64,000 nt of DNA from Dromaius novaehollandiae. Lineage: Eukaryota > Chordata > Aves > Casuariiformes > Dromaiidae. The notes beneath the pieces were generated by a model. It was not told the origin of the DNA, did no database searches, and was given only the letters and a program-made list of their open reading frames with translations. This document shows positions 31,580 to 44,394 of the stretch, piece by piece (position 1 is the first letter of the stretch; every line of letters begins with the position of its first letter). Made by a program: the position numbers and the translations under genes. The stretch covers positions 17,290,469 to 17,354,468 of the forward strand of contig NC_088112.1 in the NCBI RefSeq assembly GCF_036370855.1, written 5' to 3'.

Positions 31580-32420
31580 CGTGTGGCAGCGGACAGCTGG
31601 GCCGGGGGGACACAGGCGGGAAAAGGAAGAGGAAAGGGGGGCGGTGAGCGAGGCAGGCTCCCCTCTCCTGCTGTCACAGCAGCCACGAGCGCAGCGCCGC
31701 CGGCCCGGCCTCCATCTTGCCGAGGGAACGGCTGGAGCAGCGCGGGGGTGCGAACAAGGCCGAGGCGGCCCCCCCTCTCCCTTCCCGCCCCCCTGACGGT
31801 CTCTGTGAGGAGCTCGAGGATTAACACCAGCCCCCGGGCAGCGGCGGGGGCACCTGCCCTCGCGGAGCCGAGGCGCGGCGGCGGCGGGGAGCGGCCCGGG
31901 GCCGGTGCGGGGGGCGGCCGGGGCCGGCGCCCTTCCCCGCGGGGGCGCTGCAGGCTGCGCCCACGTTACCACAGCAACAGCCCCCCCCCCCCCCCCCGCC
32001 CCGGGAACTCTCGCGAGACCCAGCGCGGCCGGGACGAGCCGCGCGTGGCGGTAGGCGCCATTTTAGAAAGGGTTTCCCCTGCGTCGGGGGCAGCGGGCGC
32101 CCTTCGTTATTGCTGCCGCTTCCCCCGCTTGCCGGGCCGGTGCTGCGGCTCCCCCCACGCCTTCCCGAAAGGCCGCAAGGCAGCTGCAGCTGTGTAGGCG
32201 CGGGGAAGGATGAATACTGCACCCCAAACGCCTGCAGCCCAGGGAGGCCCGAGCCTGCTCGGCCAGCCGCGCCGCTGCGGGGGCGGCGGTGAGGGGCGCC
32301 GTGCCCGCTTTCCTCAGCACAACCCCTGCTTCCGAGGGGGCACTCTGCCCCCTTCCCCTAACGGGGGAGGGCAGCGCTCCTCCTCCTAAGCTAGAGGAGG
32401 GGCGAGACAAATGGGCTGCC
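31340..32420. promoter_or_regulatory. RUFY1: RUFY1 CpG-island promoter
   Basis: GC- and CpG-rich segment spanning the first recognised RUFY1 exon and about 800 bp upstream. It contains a 17-base C run at 31981-31997, a TCTCGCGAGA palindrome at about 32010 (a known housekeeping promoter motif, ZBTB33/BANP type), and a YY1-like CGCCATTTT at 32056-32064. Transcription from both strands is possible. Confidence 0.75.
31423..31579 (-). CDS. RUFY1: RUFY1 exon 1 of the aligned CDS
   Basis: Residues 1-52 from the ATG at 31579 ([17 protein letters not shown]), donor G|GTGAGTGC. Upstream, CCCCCGGCCCAG (ending at 31597) looks like an acceptor, so a further 5' exon is possible. The frame is also open upstream for a long way because of high GC. 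Confidence 0.88.
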
Positions 32421-34660
32421 AGCTACTGCTTAACCTCTGCCAAGGCAGGCTCATGGGTCTGCGGCTGGCAGCATCTGCCAGGCTAAGTAAATGATCTTTT
32501 GAGCCAACGATGTTGCATTAGGAGAATCCTGCTCTCATCTGCGGATCAAACATGGTAACACTCCCTGCAGAAATAGCAGTCACAGAAGACCAAGATTAAC
32601 AGGTAGAGCCCCCTGCATCAGTCACATGCGAGATTGCTAATGCTATTCCTAACAGCATGCAAAAGTCTTTGGGTACTAATTTTCATTATTACCTTCCTTA
32701 TTGCACACAGAATGTTAATTCAGGACTACTAATGCACAAAATTCTTCCATATCAGAAGAGCCAAAACAGAGAGTCTAATCCAAATAAAAAAAGAAGCACA
32801 AGAAGTCTTGTCTTCTTAGTAGGCTGTTTCTAACATACCACTATCTACAGTCAGTATAGTGGATGCCTCAGAACTGCTTATAATGTCTGAGATGAGACTG
32901 AGATATTTTGAAATTCTGATGTCAGCATTACCAGGCTACACATTAGGAACAGAAAAAAAGCTGGCTGTAGAAATAGGAGTTCAGTGGCCTGCCTTAAGTG
33001 TTAGGATGCTTGAGTAGCAACTCATCAAGTTATTTTGATGGTTTTCTGAATTTGTATTTTTAGTTGTCAGGAATCTTCTGCATGTAAGCCTTGCTCAAGA
33101 GATATATATTGTATTAGCCACAAGTCTTTTTTTAAACTAACTTAGTGAATGAAAATTTATTTATGAACACAATTATCTGAACTAATATTTAAACTGTTGC
33201 AAGTTTAGACAGTCAAGTGAATCTTTTGTACAAGTTGGTACATGCAAAATACCCAGGTATTAGAGCAGCATGGATTACCAAAACTAGGCCTGGAAGATTA
33301 GGGATTAAGTTACTTAAGTGCAAAAGATCACAGACATTATGATGCAATCATTAAAGACATGGTCACACAGTCTCTTACATCATCCAATTCAACAGATTTG
33401 TTTTAACATCATTCTGAAGCCCTGCGCCTTGTTTACTGCGCACTACTCAGCAGACCTTGAAGTAGGAAAAAAACAAGCATGAAGAAAACTTGACAGTTCT
33501 CCCTCTCTAGGTCTTTTAAGCTGCAAGTCTTTCCTGATTTGTATTTAGATTGGTAGCTCCCCACCTTTCCAGCCAGGCAGGAGAGTTCCTTCAGTGGCAG
33601 ACACTAGTTTTACGGTGTGCCTTTCCTTTTCTATCTATCCAACTTAGTTACTTTAAAAGTGATCAACAGATCTGAAGTAGCAGGTAGAGGTTATAAAAAT
33701 CTCTGGAAAAGATGGCAACAAGGAACAAGTTGCTAGCACTCCACAGGTCCTCTTGCAGGCTGCAGAACCAGGTTATTTATTAGAAATACCTACTTTAAAT
33801 CAAATTTACTGTGCTTAGTCAAGAGTAACGGTGAAATCATTTACACAGGAGGGCAGAATAGGTCATCTAGTGCCTGTTCACTTTTCTTTTTTTATATCTA
33901 AGGTACAAGCAGATTTTTCTCATGGAATTTTCTATAAATCTTATCAATATATTATCCAAATACTTTGAACAATCTGGTGAGGTGGTGCTGTATTCCCTTA
34001 TTTTACAGATAGGGAACCCCCCCCCCCCCCCAAACACACGCACACCAAATGCTGCATGTTCTGTTGTACTACCTATGTTCATAGCAGTGATCCCAATGCA
34101 CCTGAAGACACTGGGATATTCTGCCCTTCCTCAGTTTAGATTCCAGGTTCTCAAGCTGGGCATCCAGAAAACAAATCTGTGAAGTTTGGTTTGAGACTGT
34201 TTAATAGATGCAGGGAAATCTAAATTCTGCCCTGGAAAACTAGATTATTATTTTAAACTCTCCTGACTATGCAAAAACCAAGGAATCTTCACCCCCCCCC
34301 CCAAAACAACCTGTCCCCTCCCCTCCAAACCCCAACAGTAGCTTATTTCACCATACGGCCACGATTCATCCCCAGAGAAATCCAGCTTGCGCACTAAATA
34401 TCACTAAAAACAAGAAGGTCAGAACCATAACTGAGCTGCACTGGTCCAAAAACACGGCACTAGCCTGGGAGCCTGGAGGACAAGACTAATGTCACCAGTT
34501 ACTGCTACATTTGATTGGTTTTGTTTCCAGTGTCTGAGTATCACTCAGATGGTATCAAACAATTCAGTTTGCACAAGGATCCAACTAAAGCCCTTTTAAT
34601 TCAGCTGTAAGAGACTAGTTCCATAAACCCATATGGATTGTTACATCCATAAGTATGGAT
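32421..34660. other. Region upstream of RUFY1, no gene recognised
   Basis: AT-rich sequence without convincing exons. It contains a possible MIR-like fragment near 33960-34170 (TTATTTTACAGATAGGGAA is typical of these SINEs) broken by a 16-base C run at 34017-34032, and an 11-base C run at 34292-34302. Confidence 0.5.
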
Positions 34661-34681
34661 GCTTAGTTAACTACAGCTTGC

Positions 34682-34687
34682 TTTATT
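34682..34687 (-). terminator. Possible polyadenylation signal for the 35 kb gene
   Basis: TTTATT on plus (AATAAA on minus) about 120 nt beyond the TGA of the proposed terminal exon, 34804-34817. It supports a small two-exon gene ending near 34660 but is a common hexamer in AT-rich DNA. Confidence 0.35.
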
Positions 34688-35107
34688 AAGGAGGCATTTT
34701 TAGCATAGTAAAAAAATAATTCATAACAAATCTATTTCTTAGTCTACTTTATGTCATGAAAATCATACAACAACTATAGCTGCCACATCACCTACTAATG
34801 CAGTCAGGCTGCTGCTGCTGCGAACTTTAAGGGAGAAGGCAAAAGTAATCAAAAGCCTTATGTGCAGAAAATAAAGTCAACTTTTCCAAATATATTAAGA
34901 GTTTAGGATTTTTCTAGTTATAATATATTTCGTTAAGTTCTACATCTGTGTTGTCTGTGTAATTTTGCTTAAATTAAATAATGCAGCAGATTTTTAAAAA
35001 TAAATTCAGAGTAATAATAATGCATCACTGACACATAAACACCACCTACGGGAGCTAACTTATTTGTGCACCATAAAAGCAAGTTTACTAAATAAACATA
35101 ACCATAC

Positions 35108-35378
35108 TTGTTTTTGCTGTGTTGTCATTGCTGACTGGTTTGGATATGAATCCTACCAAAGATGCAGACTTCAGAGCATTGCCATAGCTCAGCGCTAAGT
35201 TTTCCGAGGCTTTCTTAGCCAGCGACAAGATAGGAGCAGACCATCTTGCCTCTTCCGCAGCTTTCTCTTTTCCCTCGTTTTTCAGCTCAGTTGCATTAGG
35301 AATCAGGTTTTTGTCAATAATTTCAAAGTCTTCTTTCTGTTCCGCGGCAGATGGGCTGCAACTCTCCCCTTCAGCCAT
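35108..35378 (-). CDS. First coding exon of an unrecognised small gene
   Basis: An ATG at 35378 in strong context (AAGATGGCT) opens 90 codons, then a GTATGG donor at 35107. The product begins MAEGESCSPSAAEQKEDFEI. It is acidic at the N-terminus, with EDFEIIDK (a shape like an LC3-interacting region) at residues 16-23. A Lys/Glu-rich segment follows, then a probably helical stretch of small and hydrophobic residues, WSAPILSLAKKASENLALSY, and SASLVGFISKP. There is no signal peptide or clear membrane segment. If the donor is not used, the frame reads on seven more codons to a stop at 35088-35090. A possible terminal exon starts at 34817 (acceptor GTTCGCAG) and adds three alanines after the split codon before TGA, with AATAAA at 34687-34682. 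I do not recognise the family. Composition and context argue that it is real. Confidence 0.6.
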
Positions 35379-35384
35379 CTTTAA

Positions 35385-35400
35385 AGTGTCATATGACACT
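35385..35400. promoter_or_regulatory. 16-bp perfect palindrome upstream of the 35 kb gene start
   Basis: AGTGTCATATGACACT, seven bases 5' of the proposed ATG on the minus strand and overlapping an upstream in-frame ATG. It could be a dimeric factor site; no factor is assigned. Confidence 0.4.
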
Positions 35401-36127
35401 AGTCATGAGCAATCGAGTTGGCAGGGCCTCCACCCTTCCCTGCCCTCACTGCGGCTTGGAAGCCAGGTAGATAAGAGCGAGCCGAACAATTTTAAAACCG
35501 CGGCATGCATAAGCAAGACTAAGACAAGCCTTTCCAGAGCTGTGAGCAGTTTGCCTGATGTTCTGAGTTAAAGACTAGGGGGAGGGAGACTTGGAAGGAG
35601 GCGTAAGGGTTTACTTTTTAAACAAGTTATGGAAGTAACAAAAATGCACCCTAGAGTGATTTATTGCATACCATGTTCCTAAACATTATTTTCAATTAGA
35701 ATCTTTGTAGCATCCTTTGAAATCCCGCTTTTTTTTGCATTTTTTGTGACAACTTAAAGAGATCCCTATTACTCTGTCTATAATTCAAGCCATCCTGACT
35801 TGATTGAAGTGGTGGATAGATATGACAGGTTTGGAGTAGTGAAAAGTGCTTGCTCACATCACTGACATTACAAAATAGTTGTAGTCAGTAAGGCTGCTTC
35901 ATTAGTATAACTTGGCTTCATTTGGTAGAAGAGATTTATCATGAAGGGGAACTGATGCTAGTTGAAAAGTTTGACCTTACTAGGTGTCTCGAGTATCAAT
36001 GCAGCCTGCAGAGGCGTGGTTTAACATCCATTTTCTCCATCCAGAAACTGTATATACCTGAGATATGTCATTCATTTAATCATGGGTTAGTAAATGTTGC
36101 ATATTAGGTCTTGCTACACTGAGAAAG

Positions 36128-36151
36128 TTTTTTTTTTTTTTTTTTTTTTTT
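36128..36151. repeat. Poly-T run (24 bases)
   Basis: Uninterrupted T homopolymer on the plus strand. It might be the reverse of a retroposon tail, but no recognisable element body adjoins it. Confidence 0.9.
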
Positions 36152-36670
36152 AAATAAGAAATGACCAGATTGAGAAGAGGGGAAGGAACAGCAGAGTTGG
36201 AGATGAGTTTTAGTAGTCTTGGAGCAAAGGAAATCTTCAGTTCTGTCTCTTATTTGTTCTCACACTATAAGTTATTTTCAGATTTATTCTGTCTTCTAGG
36301 CTTCTCAGACACCGAAAATTTAGCAACTTATGTTCCACAAAATGTAGGGAAACTTTCATATTTTTGTTGAGAAATCAGAGATCAGCAGCCTCTTATTCAC
36401 CTGTGATTTATTTAAGATAAATATGGGCTTTTAGCTACTCTTGCTAAAGGGTACAGAAGTAAGTTTTACTCCATCTCGTGGACTAAAGCAGTATTTGACA
36501 GTGTGTTTATAAGGAAGTAATATCTAATAGCTTTACAAGATCTTATATTGTATTTGACTACATTAATATACCTGTATTTGACTTGAGTAAGACTTGACCT
36601 TGACTTTCTGCCTTTTACAATCCACCCAATATTAGAATCAGGACAACATTAGCTAGAGAAGCAAAGCAGA

Positions 36671-36710
36671 CTTCTAGGCTTTGAAATAACCTTCTAGGCT
36701 TTGAAATAAC
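36671..36710. repeat. Perfect tandem duplication, 20-bp unit x2
   Basis: The 20-base unit starting CTTCTAGGCT and ending GAAATAAC is repeated exactly, back to back. Identity of the copies implies a recent event. Confidence 0.95.
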
Positions 36711-37294
36711 TTTTCTTTTTCAATAAAGCTCAGGAACAAGATGTGAAAATTTTATGACTGTGAAAACAAGAACAAAACAAGACTCCTACTTATCTCTCAC
36801 TATATTGCTCCTGTAAGGTCATGATTCATCAGACTGCTCAGTTTAACTTTACAATTAGATACATGGTAAAAATATTAAGTGAAACTAAGACATAGTCTCT
36901 TGATCATCTTTCTGTGTGTTACTATTAAAGAAACATTTTAATGTACACAGTAAAGGAACATTTGGTCATTTTATTTTGGTGCCTGTTGGAAATTGTATAG
37001 CAACCTATATACTATATCTAAGAAAATTGGTAGAAATTTTTTGCTACACAGTCATATGATTTATGACTATTTATGACTGTATGGTCAAAATGACTTTAAT
37101 TTTAGGAAGTCAGCCACTGACAGCATTAAATGCCCTCTTTCCTCCTCCTTTGCATTTTAAAGCAAACAAGAAGTCTTGTAACATTGTAAGTGACTATGTC
37201 AGTGAGGTTTTTTTGTTTACAAAGTGTAATAGTTTCCCACAGAGTCCTTTAAGTCAGCCATAGAGGATGTAATTTATATAGGATACAGCTTTAG

Positions 37295-37333
37295 GCTCTC
37301 TCTCTCTCTCTTTTTTTTTTTTTTTTTTTTTTT
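37295..37333. repeat. (CT)n followed by T23
   Basis: Pyrimidine simple repeat: about eight CT units, then a run of 23 T. Confidence 0.95.
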
Positions 37334-40300
37334 AAGATTATTACTTCAGTTTCAATTCACATATTTGACAAGGAGGGGAACTACACATGAATAACACTGT
37401 TCACTTTTAGCTCTGAAAGTGGGCACATTTTCAGTTCTGTCTTTTGCAGACACTGATATTTCGTCACTGTTGTCTTTGTTACAGACCACTAGTCCAGCTG
37501 TTGCCATTCATATGAAGATGAACAAAGTTTTCGTTTGAAAGTCTATTTTGTGGCTTGTCTAGAAGGTCTGCAGAAGTACATAGATATCAATTCTGTGTAA
37601 CCACAAAAATAGAATTCTTGAGGACTTAATTTTTTTAGGATTCGCTGAAAAGTTGGTCAGGAAACTAAATGACTCAGCTCCTATTTTTGCCTGTCCTAAC
37701 CTCAGAAATCAACAAAATACTTTAAAAAAGTATTATTATGAAGCTGTCTCTGAGTTAAGTGAAGTTCAGTTCCTGTTTCATGCAGCTCTTGTGTGGCATT
37801 GTTAGATTTTACTCCCACCCCCCCGCCCTTCTTAAGGGGAAAAAATCATGTTTGAAATATTTAAATAATGGGAGAATTGAAGCATAGAAATAGATTATTC
37901 CTGAAAGACTCCTAATTTGATCATGAAACTATACGCTTAAGACAAAAGTCTGGCTATCCAAAGTGGAAGATAGTTTTAGAACAGGAGAAGCTATATTATT
38001 TGCCTTCAGTCATGTTGAAAGGGATATTCATTTTCATGTAGCGATACTTTTTAAGACAGTTTCCTTGGTTATTTCTTCTCCTTTATACCAGATTTATTCC
38101 TTTTGGGGGTAATGGTTTAAGAAGTCTTTTTGCCATTTAGCATTTCAAATGCATTGTGCACTTGAAATATTTCAAAACCAGCAATAATGTCACTGTCTGT
38201 TAAAGGGTGAACTTTTATGATTAGCTGCCAGTTATACCTTGCATTTCTCTAACATCTATCAGCAAGACATGGATTGCTTTACAAATGAATTAGTCAAGTT
38301 TTAGACCTTTAAAATGCTAAATTAGGAAATACGAAGTATTGCTGTAGTTGGCACAACAAAAGGAAAAAAAAACACAATGCATTTAACAGTGTTTTGTACA
38401 AAGTTCACAGAACTATACTACAAGTTGTGGTAGTTAGCCTTAAGTGCCGAAAAATTCAGTGGTTGCTGAATGGAGCTGGATCCACAAGAGTTCTGAGCAG
38501 GCATTTTGTGCATACATAAGTGTCTGATGCACAGAAATGTCTTCACTGTCTGAAATTTTTGGCTAGAGGCTTACATCCTTTGTGGAGCACCTACTGATAT
38601 TTGGGTTCTTCCTGGTAAAGGAAATCTTTCTCCACTCTGATCTTTCAAAGCACGAGCAGTTGTATTTGAAAATTCCAGTTTAATCTGGTAGAGTTCAGTA
38701 GAAAACCTATGTGAATAATTGTTCTTATATTTTTGTGTGATTAGATCCTAGTTAGTCCCAAGTGTGTGGATTTTATTAGAAGAAAAGAAGCTTAAAGAAC
38801 ATGTTCTTCAAGTCCTTAAGTTTCTATATTATCCAGTGCAAAGGTACAGGCAAGGAACTAACACTTCAAAATCACCTGGATTTCAAGTTATTGAACTTTG
38901 TCACTATTTCTCTAAATAGTTTTAAGAGAAGAATCAACAAGGGAATTCAGACAAACCATTTAAGAGGAACAGCTGGTATGATGTGAGAAGCTTATACATG
39001 TACATAGTGCGACTATCAAGAATGATCTTCCAGTGATTACAGGAGCATCACATATCAATAAAGGATTACCTGCTTCAGTTGCAGTATTCCCTATCTCCTG
39101 TTCCTAGAAGCCTTAAATCATTCTTCCACTTGTGCACTGGGGTACATGAATACCAATGGAGGAAAAGCATTATTAGTAGTAAAGGATAACGTTTCCTTTA
39201 GGAACTCATTAAAAAAAAAAACAAAAAACTCCACAGCACTAAATTAATTTCCCCATTATACCGTAGCAATTAAGTTATTACACTTTTAGAGACAACAGTT
39301 TAACTGTTATTGCACCCACAGTGCAGCTAATCAGCTAACATCCTTTCCAATCAGCTCTAATCAAAGAACTTGCTTAAAAGCCTTAAATTATTTCCAGTTG
39401 TGCCATCGCACCTGTATTAAGTCAAAGCAGTTATTACTTTATTTTAATCACAACATTATGTTTCCTGATCCAAATGTACGAGCTGGTGCCATCCTTGAGA
39501 AAAAAATCCTTGTTACTACTGAAAGAATCAGCTGCTTGAAACTGTCATTTCACAAGTCATTGGAATCCCTGAGGGAAAATGGAAATAGTACTAGGTGGAA
39601 GCGTGCATCACTGTAGTAAAGAAAGATAAGTTAAAGTAGAATACTGAAAAGTCTGTTAAAATATTGACTTGGAATCAAAACAACAGCAGCAGAATTCAGT
39701 ATATATTGAAATCAGCCAATTAAGGCCAAATACTACCTGGATATATGTTAAATGACCCAGCCTGAATGAAAGAGACTAGTAATTTGCAGTGGGGAGGAAC
39801 AGTATAATATATATGTTTTTCTACTCTATCACCTGCTCTTTAGAAAAAAAAAGTGAAGCATTTAATAGAAACACAGTGGGTGGGAATGTCAGAAAACAGG
39901 TAAAAATAACACACTGGCCAATTTTCCTTGTTGTGCTGTAACACGGTATTTAGTGGTACTGTGGAAACAGAGGTAGCCAGTAGAACTTCCCACTAGGTGA
40001 CACTGCAGCACTACTTCATTCCTAGTGCAGAATCTGACATAGAGCAACGACACCCTAAGAGCAAATCCCACGTTGTGAAGGTACCTGGGAAACAGCAGAT
40101 AGCTCACGAGGTGTCACCTGCCCAGCAGGGTCTGTAAATAGCAGGTTTTTTACCGGTCTTAAAGTAAGAGGTGGATTTTGGAGATCTTTACGCAACCTTC
40201 TGTTGGGGACAGAACTGAAGCAACAGCACAGCTATGCCACATTTAAAAGCCTTACTATCTTAGAAACACCTCTTTTTTTTAAATCTAAAAAGAATTTTAA

Positions 40301-43300
40301 ATCTGAAAAGAAACAAGCTAAGATACATACCTGAGCAACTCCCAAAGTTGCAGTCCCCCATGATATAAGCTGTGCTAACAGAGGCCATTTTGGGAAGAGG
40401 AGGTAGTTACCTGGTTAGCTTTTATAGGAGGTTTGAAGTTGTGACCAGTGAACATATCTAGGAATACACTCTGTTGTAATCCTAGCTGTGCTTGGATTCA
40501 GGGTCATTTACTAGTTCCAGAGTTTCACATGGGATTTTGAAATGGTCAGTGTTTTACAAGAAATTTGGGCTGTTACAGGTTGTTACATAATGTTGCAAGT
40601 CCTTCGTAGGAATCAGGAGGTTTGAAAGATGATAGAAATTGGTCTAGTTTGCAGACCAAATCAGAAATCAGACCACACCTGTTTGAATGGGATAATTTAT
40701 GGACTTTGATAACCTGTGTGTTTTTCCCCTGCTCTGTGTCCTTGTTAAATACTATTGGAGCCAAACAGTTCTGACCTACAGTCTGAGAGAAGAGGTTCAG
40801 CTCTATAAATACATTTATAAAGTAAAAGTTACAAACAACTATTTACTCCATCTGTTTACAAATTAAAAAGATAAAGGCTAAAAGTTGATTGTGTCTTCAA
40901 GTTAATAAATCCACAAGCAAGAGCTCCAAATGGTGGTGGAGGACTAAGCTGACTTTCTATTTGTGTCTGTGTTGGCTTGTAAATATATCGCTTTTTTTCA
41001 AATGTGCCTTTTTTGTTTTGTGTTACATTTTTCATGGCTTATCTGTATTCTTTTCTTGCCTTTTAGTAAGTTGACTTTTGTTACTATTGCATGCAGACAA
41101 TCTTGGATAAAGTATAATTTTGAAGGTTTTATAAAAGTGGTGTGAATTAATAACTGGACTGAGGTATGGCAGGTCAAAGGAAGTGTAAATGTGATTAGAA
41201 GCTGAATCTTAATAGGATGTGAATGCAATATCTTTGAAATATGATGCCAACATTTCTGCTACTTAATTCAGTCTTCAGCTAACATGCATGAGAATGCTTC
41301 TATGGGACTCAATTAGCTGAAGAAGGGAGCTCATATTGTTCCATTAATGTAATAGAAACATCTTGCAAATTAGAGAAGAAAATGTTATTAGAGATTATAT
41401 GGTAAGCCAATGAAATGCATAATATATTCCCTAGACAAGTCTAAAAACACCTTTATGTTAAACAAAACCAATGCTTTTTATTTATGTTTTTAAAAGAAAA
41501 TATTTAATGTTCCTTAAAAATTTAATCTATTATTCATGAAGGTTGAAAAAACATGCAAATTTCTGCTTAAGAGGGAATTTCCCGCCAAAGTAATAGGGCA
41601 TGATGTGCTTCAAAAATCATGGCTTTAAAAATCTTGAGACATCATCACTTTATCTTCCCAAAATTTCTTCTGCCAACTTTGGCATCCAACTACACTTCCA
41701 GGTTTCTTTCCTTCCCCTTGTGGCCCAGGTCACCTGTCCCTTCCAGTCCACCACAAGTTTGTCTCTCCTCTTTCCAGCCTGTCCAGATACTCCATCCTCC
41801 ACCAAAAGGAGATTAGGAAGGATCAACAGCAGCATAGCCTTCCTCCTGCAGCTGCTGCTATCTCTCTGTCCTCTTTCTTTTCCAGCTGGAGCGTGGTCAT
41901 CCCTTCTCTGGCTCAACAGGCAGAAGTGCTGCAGAATGGATGGTGCCCACTGCTTTTCCCGTGATATTTTCCTACCATCTGAAATTGTAACTTCATGTTT
42001 GAATTAAAGACCTGCAGGGGTTAGGAGACCATGTACTAGACTACATAGTCATTTTCTGAAAAGCTTTGTGAGTTTATGAGTTCATTGGAAGCAATAGAAA
42101 TATATTGAAAATTATGTTTAAGGTTACTAAGAAAAGGGGTTTTTTAAGTAGAAAAAAACTTCCTCTCTCCTTCCCTTTCTTTCCTCAGAGCTTTTATCCT
42201 TGCTGAACTGCAACCAATAGCTGGTTTGCCACGCTTAAGAATAACTCCCCAAACCTTTGATTCAATAGGGATTTCTATGGGGGAGAAAGGGAAAAATGAA
42301 TCAGGTTGTTTTACAGATGTGCAAAAGCACCTTGATTATCCAAAGAGTTAGAGAAACATAAGCTTCTGGATAGTCAAGGTATGTAGCTCAGCTAGCTAAT
42401 TTCTCATATCAGTTCCCCTCACATTACAGGTTAGACTAATTTCTCGTAAGGCTTTTCCATGCTGCAGGGGTAAGGTGGAAACTTGGCAGGTTAGATGTTA
42501 AGAGCAAGATTCCTTCCTAGTTGCTTAGCTGTCTCTCACTAACAGCCCTTTAGATGTGTCTGTGCTATTTGAATTGAGGGAATTAATCAAATGTAGCATC
42601 TCACCTTTGGAAACAGAACTGGAAAACTTAGAACACTTAACGACTCAAGTGATTTAGGCTAACCGAAGTTGGGCTGCTGCTCTCCTTTTCTTCCAGCCAT
42701 GTGTTCCCATTTCCTTATATCAGCACCGCTTCCCATCTGACCCCTTGAAAAGCCTCTCAAAGGTAAAAAAAAAATGTCAGGAAATTAAGATTGTAGCTCT
42801 GTAGCAGCCTAAGGCAATCTAACTGCTTAGCTGCCTTGTTGCTGTCTCTCACCTCCTGCTAAACCTACTTGTCCCCTTTCCCCCACCTCGCTTGATCATT
42901 GGGTTGCTGAACCATTTTATTGCACTGAGCTGGCAGAAGACTAATATAACCAAAGTGAATAGTTTATCTAGTGACTTAATGCACTGGAACAGCTCATACT
43001 TTACAAATCATGTACCATAAGAATTGCTTATGTCTTATTCTCTCTCTCCATTTTTCTGCCTGCCCTTATTTCCCTCCAGAGACTCCACATGGCAGATTAG
43101 CAAAACAGATGACAGACTTACTACTGGAGTGCTTTGTCTTAAAAATCCTTCCTCCAATCTTTTGTCAATCGTAGGGACTCCTGGCATTATACCGCCAATG
43201 AATGCATAAGGAAAAAAAGGACCAGAATTAAAAAGAGGAGTCCTTGCCTTGATAAATCATAAAAGCTTCTAGAAACTAATGGATTAGGGGCTTTGTGTTA

Positions 43301-44394
43301 GAAGTGGCATCTTAGGTAGCCATCTTTAGATAGAGGAAAAATACGATCTGAGTGTAGATTGAAGGTTTGTATGCCAAAAAGCAAAACCTCCCCCAAACCC
43401 TCAAATGGTTATTCTTTAAAATTCATTATATTTAGATACTCAATCGGTATTATTATTCCTAACTCATATTTTTAATATCAAATGCTAGCAATATTGTCAT
43501 GTGGATATATGTAACTTCCCTCCCTGAATCCTGAGAAACAGAGCAACTAAGAAAACATTACAAGTTTTTCAGCTAGAAAGAAACAAAGGGTCTAATAATG
43601 CTAAATATCTTTAGTGTGCTACAGGTGGCATTAACTACAAGTGCATACAATGGCGAGTTTCTGTTGACACCTCATCTCATGTAATGCAGGTCTTTTAAAC
43701 TATCTCTCATGATCAAGAGGGTTCCTTTTCGTACAGAAGACCTCCTTCTTACGGGTGAACTTTAAAAGCATACAAAGATGAAAGTTACTGAATTTATCAA
43801 ATGGTGAAAGAACCATAATTTATAACAACTAGGGTGGCAATAAAGAAGAGTAATAATGACTTCAGTGAGATAAAGTGGGGATCATTCATCTTTTTAGATG
43901 AAACTTGTTTGAATTTTTGAGCTGTGTGAAAGGGAAAGAGACCTTTAATTGAATTGCTGGTTTGTGCAAATGGGGAGACAAAGACGCCTCCAGTAGATGG
44001 CTACGTTTTGTTAACAGAAGATAATAATTGTCATCCAGCTGTTAAGATACAGTGTCTTGCCATCTTTCCCTTTCCTTTTTGTTCTATTAATTCCAAAAGA
44101 TTTTACACATTGCACTGGCTGCTGCGTGGAAATATGGTATTAGTAAGTGTAGCAAAATATTCCAGTCGTGCATGTGAATAATCCCTCTTTTTTAAAAACC
44201 AAAACAAACACCAGATTCTCATCTGATGATGACCCTATTTATTGATGCAAGGAATAAAAATGCAAGGTCCTAAAATAATAAGAAAGGCTGAAGTTAGAAT
44301 GGTTTCATTTTTTTCCAGTTAAACATAAAACAAACATTCATTTTAAAAGTATAATAAGAGTAATAAAAAATCCTGTCATTCTCTGCCAATTACT

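Larger units (their letters stand above)
35401..44380. other. Gene-poor AT-rich region
   Basis: No exon with protein similarity or good splice sites is seen. The stretch 35401-35570 is moderately GC-rich and may be the promoter of the 35 kb gene. Contains T runs, a 20-bp tandem duplication at 36671-36710, and a GC-richer patch (41690-41960) with a 135-codon open frame that resembles no protein I know. Confidence 0.5.

Noticed and set aside
41600..42007. 135-codon open frame in the gene-poor region
   Set aside because: It overlaps a minus-strand open frame of similar length, lies in a GC-richer patch, and its sequence shows no domain or ordered composition.
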